A DNA stretch of 64,000 nucleotides from Raphanus sativus (taxonomy: Eukaryota > Streptophyta > Magnoliopsida > Brassicales > Brassicaceae), in contig NC_079519.1 in the NCBI RefSeq assembly GCF_000801105.2, forward strand, positions 1,114,668 through 1,178,667. The letters are read 5' to 3'. The translations under genes and the position numbers were made by a program. Under the pieces are notes generated by a model, which saw only the letters and a list, made by a program, of their open reading frames with translations, had not been told where the DNA came from and did not search any database. Positions 1-12,671 of the stretch are shown one piece after another. Position 1 is the first letter of the stretch, and every line of letters begins with the position of its first letter.

Positions 1-225
1 TAAAAAAATTAACAACTCAAATAACATATAAACAATTATCTTATTCAATCTTTCCCAAGTTAAACTTATTACCGGCCGAAGCGTTCATGTAGTTGTTTCC
101 ATTTTATTTCTCGAGAGACGAGAGTAAAAAAAACCTCTAGCTTCACCTTCCCACTTGAAGCCCTAATCGTGTTTCATTTTACTGCTGGGTTCGCTGTTTG
201 GTTCTGTCCTTGACCCGTTGAATGA

Positions 226-985
226 TTGATGCAGTTCTTGAAGGAGAAGAACTTCGAGCAAGCTATACCTCCGAAGAAGGTTGAAGACGCCAAGGAAATC
301 AAAAGAGAAACAGCTTCAAATGCATTAAGGAGAGGAGTCAGTTTCTTATCGTCATTACAAGCAAGTGATGGACACTGGCCTGCAGAAAATGCTGGTCCGT
401 TGTTCTTCCTTCCTCCACTAGTATTCTGTCTATTCGTCACTGGACATTTCCATGAGATATTCACTAAAGAGCATCGTCGAGAGATCCTCCGATATATCTA
501 CTGTCACCAGGTACATTATAGCAGCTGACCCTAAGAGTTTAGACTTTAGAGGCTGTAGTCAATTTATTTTTATTTTTAAAATTTAGAAATCTGTTTTTAT
601 GTAAATTATTTCCTAAATTTTGGGAACATAAAGCCAATATTTCACTTTTTTATATGACTAGGACCGGCATAATTACATCTTCCAAAATCTACCTCTCAAG
701 CTACTTTATAAACTCTTTTCATTCACTTTTTCATGTGTTTGTTTGTGCAGAATGAAGATGGTGGATGGGGACTACACATAGAAGGCCACAGCACGATGTT
801 CTGCACCACACTAAACTACATATGCTTGCGCATACTTGGAGAAGGTCCAAACGAAGGACCTGGGAACGCATGCAAACGTGCCAGGGAATGGATTCTTGGC
901 CATGGTGGTGCAACATACATACCATCTTGGGGCAAAACTTGGCTTTCGGTAACATATACAGAGTTCAATTAGCATGTGTTCAAAA

Positions 986-1036
<51 letters not shown>

Positions 1037-3795
1037 GAGTTGAATTAGCAAAAGAAGTAAAGAAGGTTGTTGTTCTAAAAAAAAGAAGTAAAGAAGGTTG
1101 TTTTAATTTTGGTTGAATGTTTGTAGATACTCGGTGTATTTGATTGGTCAGGAAGCAACCCCATGCCTCCAGAGTTTTGGATCCTACCTTCGTGTCTTCC
1201 TATACATCCAGGTTCAACAGTTCCTTAACATCTTGACATAGCATCTTTATTTTTTATTTTTTCCTAAAACATCTTTACATTTTTAACTTTGGTTTAACAT
1301 AACTTAATGAAAATCTGCAGCCAAAATGTGGTGTTACTGCCGATTGGTTTACATGCCAATGTCTTATCTATACGGGAAGAGATTCGTTGGTCCAATAACT
1401 CCTCTTGTTTTGAAACTACGAGAAGAAATATACTTACAACCTTATGAAGAAATAAACTGGAATAGAGCACGCCATCTATGTGCAAAGGTTAGATCGATTC
1501 TTTAAATATTTCTTTTTTTTGGAATAGAAACTTACAGAAAACAATCCACTTTTATCCTCAGGAAGATGCATACTATCCTCGTCCACTGGTCCAAAATGTT
1601 ATATGGGACTGCCTTTACATGTTTGCAGAGCCGTTTCTTACATGTTGGCCATTCAACAAGATTGTTAGGGAAAAAGCTCTTGCTGTGGCCATGAAACATA
1701 TACATTATGAAGATGAAAATAGCCGTTATATCACTATTGGATGTGTTGAAAAGGTAAAACGAATACATTTGGAGTACTCAAAGACTTTTTATTCAAGTTA
1801 ACTGAAAAAACTTAGCCTCCTCTGTGAAGGCATTATGCATGCTTGCGTGTTGGGTTGAAAACCCTAATGGAGTTCATTTCAAGAAGCATCTTCTGAGGGT
1901 TTCTGATTACTTGTGGATTGCAGAAGATGGAATGAAAATGCAGGTAACATCTAGGGCTTAGAATCTAAAGCTTTACTTGCAAGTAATCTATGAGAAACTT
2001 ATTTTTTGCAGAGCTTTGGAAGTCAGTTATGGGATTCAGGGTTTGCCCTCCAAGCTTTACTTGCAAGTAACCTCTGTAGTGAGATCCCTGATGTACTCAG
2101 GAGAGGACATGACTTCTTTAAGGATTCTCAGGTCTGATATCCTCTGCGGTATGACTCTATAATGATCATTTAACTTACTGAACTGAGGTTTTTGAAGGTT
2201 AGAGACAACCCTCCGTCTGACTTCACTAGCATGCACCGTCATATCTCCAAAGGGTCATGGACTTTCTCTGATAGGGATCATGGATGGCAAGCTTCTGATT
2301 GCACAGCTGAAGGATTGAAGGTGGTTAATTAGTCTGAATATATCACTTACTTTAGTGGGTCAGCTCACTGATCTTGCTTTACAGTGTTGCCTGTTGCTCT
2401 CGATGATGCCACCTGACATCGTTGGAGAGAAAATGGATCCTGAACAATTGTATGAGTCTGTTACTATCTTACTGTCTTTACAGGTGAGCTTTAATATCAT
2501 ACGGAACACACTTTACTCATAATGCTGCTTCATGATGGGTGTTAATTTCTCTTGATGCTGCAGAGTAAAAATGGAGGCGTAACTGCTTGGGAGCCTGCTC
2601 GTGGACAAGAATGGTTGGAAGTAAGAACTTAAGTCCCATCGAGATCTTATTACATCAACAGAGTCTTGTGAAATAATATCACTCTTGTTTCTTTCTTGTT
2701 TTCAGTTGCTAAACCCTACAGAGTTTTTTGCTGACATAGTTGTTGAGCATGAATACAATGAGTGTACTTCATCAACAATCCAAGCTTTGATTCTGTTCAA
2801 GCAACTATATCCGGATCACAGGACAGAAGAGATCAACAGTTCCATCAAGAAAGCTGTGCAATACATAGAGAACATACAGATGCTTGATGGTTCATGGTAA
2901 CTTATACATTAGGTTTTAGGCAAGTTGGAACTGTTGACATCAACAAATCTTTTGATTGATAGGTATGGAAGCTGGGGAGTTTGCTTCACATACAGTACTT
3001 GGTTTGCTTTGGGAGGCCTCGCAGCTGCTGGAAAGACGTATATTAACTGTTTGGCTATGCGTAAGGGAGTTCATTTCCTTCTCACAGTTCAGAAAGATAA
3101 TGGAGGTTGGGGTGAAAGCTACTTGTCATGCTCCAAAAAGGTAGCATAACCAAGTACCATTGCAATTTACAAGTTCTGAATTTTCAAGAAACATATATAA
3201 TGTGGTTTGGTGTGCAGAGATACATTCCAAGTGAAGGGGAGAAAACAAACTTGGTGCAAACCTCTTGGGCAATGATGGGTCTACTTCATGCAGGACAGGT
3301 TCAGAATCTTGACATGCTAAGAACTTTTTATTCTTCACCATAGGAAAGATCTTAGTCTTTCACCATTTAATTGTTTCTTCTGATCTCACATTACAGGCTG
3401 AGAGAGATCCTACTCCTCTTCACCGGGCTGCAAAGCTCTTAATCAACTCCCAACTAGAGAATGGTGATTTTCCTCAGCAGGTACTTCTTAAAACATCAAC
3501 AAAATTAACATAAAACCACTCAAAAGATTTATGTATATATACTTTAAAACTATGAGTACTGTCCCATGTCTAACATATTTGTTTGTTCTAACACACACAC
3601 ACACACAAAAATACACTAACACCCTTAGACTGCTGTGATTCTTCTAAAGAGCACAATTTGTATATTTCACAGGAGATAACTGGAGCTTTTATGAAGACCT
3701 GCTTGTTACATTATGCAGCTTACAGAAACATCTTCCCAGTGTGGGCGCTCGCAGAGTATAGTAGACTAGTTCCATTGCCATATGAAAAACCTTGA
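226..3795 (+). CDS. BAS: Oxidosqualene cyclase, beta-amyrin synthase type (5' partial)
   Basis: Cyclises 2,3-oxidosqualene to a pentacyclic triterpene on ER membranes. Fifteen exons join in phase: 226-510, 751-948, 1127-1211, 1321-1487, 1562-1753, 1830-1943, 2012-2131, 2198-2320, 2385-2483, 2564-2620, 2706-2896, 2963-3140, 3218-3298, 3397-3480, 3673-3795, giving about 698 residues. The family has about 760; the missing 64 or so N-terminal residues match the usual first exon, which is not in the window. The ATG at 226 is therefore probably not the start, and TGATGCAG at 224-231 looks like a splice acceptor with coding from 232. Visible are the catalytic DCTAE (Asp about 421 here, equal to about 485 full length), QW-type repeats such as NGGWG, and MWCYCR. 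Trp in that motif is typical of beta-amyrin synthases, where lupeol synthases have Leu. Product identity beyond this (for example camelliol synthase) is not decided by sequence. Confidence 0.9.
994..1035. repeat. (TA)n microsatellite in a cyclase intron
   Basis: A poly-A run followed by about 17 TA units lies in the intron between the exons ending at 948 and starting at 1127. Likely length-variable. Confidence 0.9.
3590..3607. repeat. (AC)n microsatellite in the last cyclase intron
   Basis: Nine AC units in the intron 3481-3672. Confidence 0.85.
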
Positions 3796-4541
3796 AAAGA
3801 GAGAAGATAAGAGGAAGATTCATCAGCATAACTTCTCAAAATTAAAGGGTCACTTTTGCTTATAAGCTATTAATTATATGCAAGTGGTTGGAGTTTTCTA
3901 CTAAATAAGCAAACTAATTAATGATCTTATCTAGATCTATAGTTTATATGTGTACGTATACACATTATTACTATATGTTAATATGTATTATATCTGTATG
4001 TAATGTATACAAAACATTAACCAAATCTCTTCCACCAACAAGTGTTCTCTTTTTCTCTCTTAATTCTCTATCATCCAACTCCAGAAGAAACCTATCATAA
4101 GATTTATTTTATGCAATAATATGCAAAATGTTACAAATGTTGTAGTAAAATAATCATATCACTGAAAGAAATTAATGTTCTAGAAAGTTGTTTTTATCTA
4201 CCGTCCGTTGCAAGGCAAGCTACAGAAGGTGGTTAAAGAAGTGATAAAGATCTTCAAATTTAGACCATTTGTTACACTATTTCAATATTCAACACGTTGA
4301 AACAAAAAAAGAAAGATAAACCACACAAAATGAATTTCTCTTCTGAAATTAGATTATCAGCCAAAAATAAAACCATTAAATAACAACACCATTAGAAAAA
4401 GAGGCAAACCTCGAACCCATTCATCTGTTTCCTCCACAAATAATCTTTGACCAATCAAAGTGAAGTTATTATATTGAAAACTCAAGAGGAAGGAGGTTAG
4501 GTTTTCTTCCTTGATATACAAGAAACATAAAGGGAAGAATC
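3796..4541. other. Cyclase 3' flank and kinase promoter/5' UTR
   Basis: AT-rich spacer holding the cyclase 3' UTR and the upstream region of the kinase gene. A TTGACC element (W-box-like core) lies at about 4448-4453. No transposon or RNA gene was recognised. Confidence 0.5.
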
Positions 4542-7500
4542 ATGTGGCTACCAAAGTCAAACAATGGAGGAAAGAAAGAAACAGGAAGTGGTTCAGTTGC
4601 AGTTGCAATAGACAAAGACAAAGGAAGCCAACATGCTCTTAGATGGACAATAGAGAATCTTGCCTCTCGAGGCCAAACCATTTCTCTGATTCATGTCCTC
4701 TCCAAATCACATTCTTCTTCAGGTTCAAACACGCACACTCACTCACCATGAAATTATTTTCACCATCTAGGGTTTCTTCTTGCGTGATAATCAAGGCAAG
4801 TCTGTTTGTTTTGTTTGTTGTAGATATTGAAGATACACAACAAGGGGACAAAATAGCGAAAGGTCTCTTTGTTTCCTTCCACTGTTATTGTTCTCGCAAA
4901 GAGGTATTTAGATAGATTAGCAGGATCAAATATTTTTTGACCTTTTAAGGGGTTTTTAACACTTTCTTGGAGCAGATAAATTGTCAAAACATATTACTTG
5001 AAGATGCAGACAAAGTGAGAGCTATTATCGAACATGTTTCAAAGTCAGGAATCGAAAACTTAGTCGTTGGAGCCCCTTCGCGTAATAGCTTCATGAGGTA
5101 TTAATATTACAGAATATATATTAGTCTTCCTTCTTTCATATTTTGTAACAACGTCATCATGTTTTGAGCAGACGATTCAAAACGGATTTGCCAACAACTG
5201 TGTCAAAATCAGCTCCAGATTTCTGCAATGTTTATGTAATTTCAAAAGGCAAGATTGCTTCAGTGAGAAATGCATCTCGTCCTGCTCCTTTTCAAAGTTC
5301 AATGCAGCCCTCTGAATATGAAAATCAACAGCCTGTTACTCCTGCAGAACATAGCCACTCGGCAAGTAGTACGCCATCTAGGCCACGTAAATCAGTTGAA
5401 GCAGATGCTACAAGGTAAGGAACATAACTGATGTCTTATGGTTTCTTTAGGTCTAAATGATTCAGAGACTTTTGTTCTGTTTTTTTTTTAAATTTGTAGG
5501 TCACCTTTAGGGAGAAGACAAGTGAAACCATATGGGGATTTATATGATTCAGATAGTGACCTTTCATTCATAAGCCCTTCTTCACATAGAGACTCTCATG
5601 ACATCTCGTTCATCAGCTCAGGGAGACCTAGCGTTGACCGCTCTTCCTTCACACTTGACTTTCCTGAGTCTGGAAGAAGCTCAAGAATCTCAACAAGCTC
5701 AGAGCAGAGCATTGGGTCACATCGCTTGGGAATCAAGTTTAGTGATCCTGGTTTCCCTAATGATTCGTCTACAACATTCTCTGAAGAGAGTGGTACAACA
5801 TCTACATATTCATCTCAAAGCGTGGTTAGTACTGTACTAGTAATTTAACTCAAACTCAAGATCCTTCACTTCATTTAGAATGTTTGCTTAGATGTGTGTT
5901 TTGTGTTGTTGTTTCAGGATGATGTTGAAGCTGAAATGAAGAGGCTGCGTCTAGAGCTAAAGCAAACCATGGATATGTATAGCACTGCCTGCAAAGAAGC
6001 TTTAAGTGCAAGACAACAGGTAAGCATTGAGAATATATCTGACAACTTCAGTTTGGTTCTGTTTACTTGATCCTACTGTCTGTTTGGTTCCTTTTTTAGG
6101 CGAGTGCACTGCAAAAGCTGAGAACAGAAGAGGAAAGAAAGTTGGAAGAAGCAAAGAGTTCAGAGGAAGCAGCAATGTCTATAGTGGAGAAGGAGAGAGC
6201 TAAAGCCAAAGCAGCCTTGGAAGCTGCAGAAGCTGCAAAGAGATTAGCAGAAGTGGAATCTAAGAGAAGACATACCGTGGAGATGAAGGCATTGAAGGAA
6301 TCAGATTCCTTCTCTCATGGATTTGTTAGGTATAGGAAGTACACAGTTGAAGAAATAGAAGAAGCCACTTCAAACTTTGCAGAGTCACGAAAGGTTGGAG
6401 AGGGAGGCTATGGTCCGGTGTTTAGAGGCTATCTGGATCACACAAGTGTTGCTGTTAAGGTTTTACGCCCTGATGCAGCTCAAGGGAGATCACAGTTTCA
6501 GAAAGAGGTAATAAAAAACAACCTTACAAGAATGTTTTTATCTTTACAAACATATTTTAGAAATTCTATAAATTAATATTAGATAAATTAATAAATTTTT
6601 TTTGGTTTCAAATTGAACATGTGTAAAATATAACATGACTAGATAAGATAATAAGATAATAATATTTAAAAATCTTTTATCTAAATATATAGTTCCATTA
6701 AATCTTAAACTAATAATTACTATATATATTTATATCAACATATACGAAACATTTTGTTGTTTATTTTTTCTTCAAAATGAATTTCATGTCTATTTTATAT
6801 TTAGTTTTATTGAACAACTATAAAAGTAAATTTATTATTCTATGTATGTATTCAATCTATGTATATATCAAACAATCTAATAAAATAGATGAAATTTAAA
6901 TCTATAATTATTTAAATATATATAACATAGCGAATGAAATCTTTTTCTAGATAAAAATATTTTAAAATACAAATTAAAATGAAAACCTAAAATTAATAAA
7001 TTATCATAATTTCAACCTTATTAATTTATAGAGTTTTTAAATTATGAAAACATGTGTTGCAGGTTGAAGTGTTAAGCTGCATAAGACATCCAAACATGGT
7101 GCTACTTCTCGGAGCTTGTCCAGAATTTGGGATTCTTGTATACGAATACATGGCCAAAGGAAGCTTAGAAGACCGTCTCTTCATGAGAGGCAACACCCCG
7201 CCGATTACTTGGCAGCTACGTTTCAGAATCGCTGCAGAGATAGCCACAGGACTACTCTTCCTCCACCAGACCAAACCTGAACCAATAGTCCACAGAGACC
7301 TCAAACCAGGGAACGTCCTCCTCGACTACAACTACGTGAGCAAGATCAGCGATGTAGGGCTAGCCAGACTAGTCCCTGCAGTAGCAGAGAACGTCACACA
7401 GTACAGAGTCACATCAGCTGCAGGAACGTTCTGTTACATCGATCCTGAGTACCAACAGACAGGAATGTTAGGCGTGAAATCAGATGTGTACTCTCTAGGG

Positions 7501-7941
7501 ATCATGCTTCTTCAGATCTTGACAGCGAAACAGCCGATGGGTTTGGCTTACTACGTTGAGCAAGCGATAGAAGAAGGGACACTAAAGGATATGCTTGATC
7601 CAGCGGTACCGGACTGGCCTATGGAGGAAGCTACGTGTTTAGCTAAGCTTGCGCTTCAATGCGCAGAGTTGAGAAGAAAAGATAGACCGGATCTTGGGAA
7701 AGAGTTGTTGCCTGAGCTCAATAGATTAAGAGATATCGGTGAAGAGACTTTAGGGAGTGTGTTCTATGCAGGTAGCCAAGGAAGGTCTCCGAACACTAGC
7801 CAAGTCTCCATTACATCAACTGTGAGTTTTCTTTTTGGTCTGGTCTGATAATGCTGTAAACGTTTCTTATGTTTAATTTTTTGGCAGAGTGATCAGTTCA
7901 TATCGAACCCGGAATCTCCAGCTGCAGAATCTAAGTCCTAG
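4542..7941 (+). CDS. USP-domain receptor-like cytoplasmic kinase (RLCK-IX type)
   Basis: Predicted cytoplasmic Ser/Thr kinase, likely orthologue of At1g78940. Nine exons join in phase: 4542-4722, 4824-4903, 4976-5097, 5172-5414, 5500-5824, 5918-6019, 6100-6507, 7063-7821, 7888-7941, giving 757 residues. Residues about 17-160 form a universal stress protein-like domain (GSVAVAIDKDKGSQHAL, LVVGAPSRNSFMRRF). A Ser-rich linker follows, then a charged Ala/Glu/Lys coiled coil at about 330-430 and the kinase domain from about 440. Kinase motifs are the glycine loop VGEGGYGPVF, VAVKVL with the ATP lysine, HRDLKPGN (about 564), GTFCYIDPEY and SDVYSLGIML. The DFG motif reads DVG, which I recall as usual for this subfamily, with the metal-binding Asp kept. 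There is no C-terminal U-box, unlike plant U-box kinases of related architecture. Intron 7 (6508-7062) is long and holds a MITE-like element. Substrate unknown. Confidence 0.93.
6557..7040. mobile_element. MITE-like element, CTCTATAAATTAAT inverted termini, in a kinase intron
   Basis: About 484 bp, very AT-rich, non-coding. The left end reads TTAGAAATTCTATAAATTAA and the reverse complement of the right end reads TTAAAAACTCTATAAATTAA. Related ends occur at 34189-34382 and 46186-46668, so this is a dispersed family. The target duplication could not be fixed. Confidence 0.6.
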
Positions 7942-8084
7942 CTTTGGAATCATCTTGTTGAGTGTTAACAGTAAAGCTTTTCAGGAGTTGAAAACAAAGG
8001 CAGAGCAAGTTTCTTTGATGTTGATCAGAATCTTGGAGAAGAAGTTAGTGTAGAGAGCCCTAGAAAAATATAACGCCTCATTGT

Positions 8085-8215
8085 CAGGCCCATCAAGGGT
8101 ATAAACCCAGTTCATCTGAGACTGTGAGTTGTATAATCAAATATCTAATTACGGCATGTTATAGGCTCATAAAAGGCATAAACCCAGTTCATCTGTAACT
8201 GAGAGTTTTTGTATA
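8085..8215. repeat. Short tandem repeat downstream of the kinase (units 1 and 2)
   Basis: Two units of about 75-80 bp share AAACCCAGTTCATCTG at about 8106 and 8184 and a following GAGTT. A third unit is at about 9627-9675, beyond the Helitron at 8237-9601. Confidence 0.7.
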
Positions 8216-8236
8216 GTCGACATATAATTACTGAAA

Positions 8237-9601
8237 CTAGATTTTGACCCGCGCTTCGAAAGCGCGGGTATTATTTTTCACTTTTATAAAATATATTATT
8301 TGTTTGTAATTATTGAATTTATTTATTTTAATAAAATTTTTTTTTAATAAATTCGACACATAGAGTGTCTCTGATAAACTATGTATTTCTCTAATTTTGT
8401 TTTATTCGCTCTTTAATCAACATATTTATTTGGCTTATTGCTAAAATAAATGATTATAGACTTTGATCTCTACACCTCCGCGGAGGTATATTTTAAAAAA
8501 TATGATGATATTTGTTTTTCATGTAATTATTAGGGTTTGGCAAAATGAATCCGAGGAACATAACTGATACCAATCCGTAAATATAGTACCAAACCTGAAC
8601 ATAAATTGATTAAATATTCGAATTATTCAAAATTTTATTAGTTAGAGAACCGAATCGGATCCGAACCGAAATATTCATGTACCTGAATTTATCTAAAAAT
8701 AGATTTATATACTTATATATTAATTATTTTTATATTTAACGTATATAAAACATCAAGAATAATAATTTTAAATTAGTTTAAAATACTTGAAAATATATAT
8801 AGATAGTCAAAAACAAATATCTGAAATAGTTAAAGTATACTCAAATCACCAAAAATACTTAAAATAATTATTGATTCCGTATCCAAAATTTTAAATCAAC
8901 CCAATTGATATGTTAAGTTAGGTATTCTGACATATGCTATTTAAATTTATAGGTAATATATTACTTTACTTATAGATTTTGAGAAATTTAAAATATATAG
9001 TGATTTAAAACTTTAAAAATAATTTAAATAGGTTATCCAAACCCAAACTAAACCCGCAAAGATCCGAATCAAACTCAAACAAAAATTTAGAAACATCCTA
9101 ATAGGACTGAAATCTTTGACCTCGAAAACCCGAAACGCAAACCAATCAGAACCAAACCCGTATGGATGTCTGAAAACCCATCCTTAGTCATTATTATATA
9201 TCGTATAATTTCATCATATAAGTAATCGTATTTTGTATGTACCATCATATAAGTAATCATATAATTAATAGTATTTAATACATATCATCATATAAATAAT
9301 TACATATATTATATTTTAAAAACTTAATATGAAATATAAAAACCATAATTTGAGTTGGTATTTCAAATTGGGCTTTGTATTGTATTTTTCTTATATATAT
9401 ATTGACAACATTCTTTTATAATGGACTTAATGACTTAAGCCCATTAATTTTTCTGTTTAATACTACTATCTTTGTTTCCAAACAAATTTTTTTTTTTTAA
9501 AAAGACTACAATCCATGTTTCCAAACACACCAAATTTTTTTAAAAATCTTATCCAAGTATCCAAACACACCGAAATTGTACTTCAGCTTTAATAAGATAG
9601 A
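8237..9601 (-). mobile_element. Non-autonomous Helitron (1.37 kb, minus orientation)
   Basis: Read on the minus strand, the 5' end is TCTATCTTATTAAAG (ending at plus base 9601). The 3' end is a GC-rich hairpin (CCCGCGCTT paired with AGCGCGGG at about 8248-8268) followed by TCAAAATCTAG. The element sits between A (8236) and T (9602), as Helitrons do, with no target duplication. No Rep/helicase coding is present. The interior has degenerate CCGAAC/ACCCG motifs shared with the Helitrons at 54-64 kb. Confidence 0.85.
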
Positions 9602-9626
9602 TGATTAATGTAATGGCTTATTATTA

Positions 9627-9675
9627 GGCCCATCAAAGGTATAAACCCAGTTCATCTGAAATTACGAGTTTTTCG
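9627..9675. repeat. Short tandem repeat, unit 3, displaced by the Helitron
   Basis: Carries the same GCCCATCAA, GGTATAAACCCAG and TTCATCTGAA words as the units at 8085-8215. The array was contiguous before the Helitron inserted. Confidence 0.65.
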
Positions 9676-9836
9676 CATAATCAATTAATCTGAATTGATT
9701 AGTGTAGCGGCCCATTAATAAGCCCAATTGGTCGTACCGGTTTGTGTAAACCGGAACTGTGAGTTATTAAACCCAGATAGCTTCAGATAAACCCTGTAAC
9801 TCTCTTTCTTCTTCTTCATGTGGGCAGAAGCAAAGT

Positions 9837-12059
9837 ATGTTAATGGAGCTCTCTTTCAACACCTCCTGCAACTTCGAAACCCTAACATTGATTTCTCCTT
9901 CTCCTTTACAACAATCCCTTAACTTCACTCCCAACTCTCTCATCTTCTTCTCCTCTCCTCGTCGCTTAGCCTTGTCCGTCTCTGTATCCGCCTCGTTTCA
10001 CCAACCTAGCTCCGATTCTTCTTCGCAGACATCAAACCACGAGGACCACCAGCTCTCCCTCGCGCGGGTCTCTATCTCCGAGTTTCTCCGACGAGAGATT
10101 GGACTGTCCGAGGCCGATTCGGATTTCATCTCAGAGAATTGTCCCAAGTACACGAGGATGATCGTGGAGGGCGTTAGGGATCTGGAGGAGTGGGACACGT
10201 GGAAGGGGAACGAGGGTTTAGGGTTTAGTGAGAAAGTGGTTTACATGGTGAAGCACAAGGGTGATGGTGATAAAGTCGCCTTCTTGGAGAGTCTTGGATT
10301 GAGTCTGTCCTCTGCTATGTACTTGTCTCATTACGTCTCCTCTGTAACACTCCCGAGACTTCTCGATAAGGTAGTTTACATAACAAACAGAGTGTGTTTA
10401 GTGTTTGTTGTTTGTAATGGTTTTGGATTTGGATTGTTTTTAGGTTAAGTACCTGAAGGGAGTATTCTTTTCTGGCAGTGATGAGAACGGTCTTGTTGGA
10501 GCCTATGCACGGCGAATGATGGTTTACTTATCTATCTCCATTGATGAAGATGTGCAGCAAACTCTATCCTTTTTTGAAAAGGTTTAGTCTTTCCCTCAGT
10601 TTATAGCATCTCAATGTGTGTGTGTTTTTTTTAAATTAGATGGATGGTTTTAGATTGAAGCGAGGCGTGGAGGCTTGGACATGCTGGGCTCTGTAGATGC
10701 GTCTTTCAGGTTTTTATTAGAGTCGTTCCCTCGGCTTCTTCTGCTTTCGGAAGAGAATGATATGAAGCCTTTGGTAGAGTTTCTTGAAAGCGTTGGTGTT
10801 TCTAGAGATTGCTTGGGGAAGGTGCTTTTGTTGTACCCTCCCATCATGCTCAGCAAAGCTGAGGAGATGAAAAGAAGAGTGGTCGCAGCTCTGGAGAAGG
10901 TACATGCTATTTGTTTGGTTTTATGTAAACTAGCATGGAGAGCTTTGCTGATTTGATGTGTATTGATTCAGGTTAGCGTGGTGAGTAAAGATTCTGGAAA
11001 AGTGCTGATGAAGTATCCGTGGATTCTTTCACCGAGCGTACAAGAAAACTATCCACGTATTGTCTCCTTGTTAGAGAGTGAATCGGTAAGATTGATTTTG
11101 GAAATGACTAGTCCTACAGAGACATTGATTCTATTGAGTTTTATTGTCTTAGGTGCTCAAAACGGATATTGACCACGCAATAAGGAGATGGCCATTACTC
11201 CTCGGTTGCTCAACGAGCAACATGAAGATGATGGTAAAGGAATTTGATAAACTAGGTGTTAGAAATAAAAGGATGGGAAAGGTTATACCCAAGAGGCCTC
11301 AGCTTTTGTTATATAAACCACAAGAGTTCCTCAAGGTATAAAGAAACCACTAGCTTCACAAGACGTGTGTATTAATCTCATTCATTGTTTCTTTTTTACC
11401 TCAAATGATTCTTTGTAAACAGGTTGTTGCCTTTCTGGAAGATTTGGGGTTTCAAAAAGAGATCATCGGTCAAATACTCTGTCGGTGTCCTGAGATATTT
11501 GGCTGCAGCATTGATAAAACCCTCCAGAAGAAGCTCAGCTTTCTAACTCGTTTCGGTGTTTCCAGTACTCATTTCCCAAGAATCATAAAGAAGTACCCGG
11601 AGTTTCTCTTATACGACGCAGAGAAAACAGTGCTTCCTCGGTATCTATCTATCTCTCATCACCTTAAGTGAATCGTTTCTTTAGCATGAGCCTTGATTTT
11701 TGTAAATCATTTGCTCTTACAGGCTTAAGTACCTGATGGAGATTGGGATATCAAAGAGGGAGATTGCTTTCATGATACGTAAGTTCTCACCGTTATTAGG
11801 ATACAGCATTGACAACGTGCTTAGACCCAAGTTAGAATTTCTGGTGAACAGCATGGAGAAACCGGTTAGAGAGGTAATAGATTACCCAAGGTACTTCAGT
11901 TACTCTCTGGAGAAGAGGATAAAACCGCGGTTTTGGGTACTCAAAGGAAGGAATATAGAATGTACATTACAAGAAATGTTAAGCAAAAACGATGAAGAGT
12001 TTGCTGCTGATTTCTTGGGTTTAGGAGAGCTTCATCAAACTCACAGTGAAACCTCTTAG
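9837..12059 (+). CDS. Mitochondrial transcription termination factor (mTERF) family protein
   Basis: Nucleic-acid-binding helical-repeat protein of plant organelles, probable orthologue of At1g78930. Seven exons join in phase: 9837-10370, 10444-10581, 10654-10899, 10972-11085, 11153-11335, 11423-11640, 11723-12059, giving 589 residues. The N terminus is Ser/Pro-rich with few acidic residues, as in a transit peptide; chloroplast or mitochondrion is not decided here. From about residue 180 there are repeated 30-35-residue units with the mTERF pattern of a Pro after a short helix (LLLYPPIML, LMKYPWILS, IRRWPLLLG, IPKRPQLLL, LCRCPEIFG, IKKYPEFLL). Met 1 and Met 3 are both possible starts; the first was used. 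No TE was seen within the gene. Confidence 0.92.
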
Positions 12060-12671
12060 ATTATCATATAGGCTACAAGTTTCTTTGAGAAAGCTCACTA
12101 TAGGAGCTTCTTCAGTTTTGTTTGTTTGTATTTTTTGTTCATATAGCTGCTAGTGTATTTACTTGTATACGGTGGTGTATGGTTTTGGCTATTAATGCTA
12201 ATTAAGAACTAAGTTCTTTGCTCACAGAAAATCATTAAAAGTTGTATCTCTATAGAATGGCAACACTCGTATATTAATCAGTAGAAAATGACTTTCGGTT
12301 CCTAGATTGTTTCAATGCTTTGGATTGTTACAGACACCAACTTCGGCACTGACTAGACGTATGTATGTACGAATAGAAGGCAAATCAAGGAGTAAGAAGT
12401 GCTAGAAAGATGAAATGTAGTAGATTGAGAGTAGAGAAGATCCATAACGTGAAAGATGTGGTTGATTAAAATGTATCTAGAAGTGTCACTAAACTCAAAA
12501 AAACATAAGCATCTCATTTATTCAGATGAAATGGACACACAAAAACCAACAATCCATGTGAGACTCATTCATAATCATTACCAACTTCTCTCTCCCTATC
12601 TCTATGTCTATGTGCAAGAGACGGTCTTTAGTGCAAACAAACAGCGATGGATAGGTAAAATGGTTCTCTTT
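12060..12671. other. Spacer between the convergent mTERF and AVP2 3' ends
   Basis: Holds the two 3' UTRs. An open frame at 12456-12803 on the plus strand overlaps the antisense of the last AVP2 exon and has no coding signature. No other feature seen. Confidence 0.6.
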
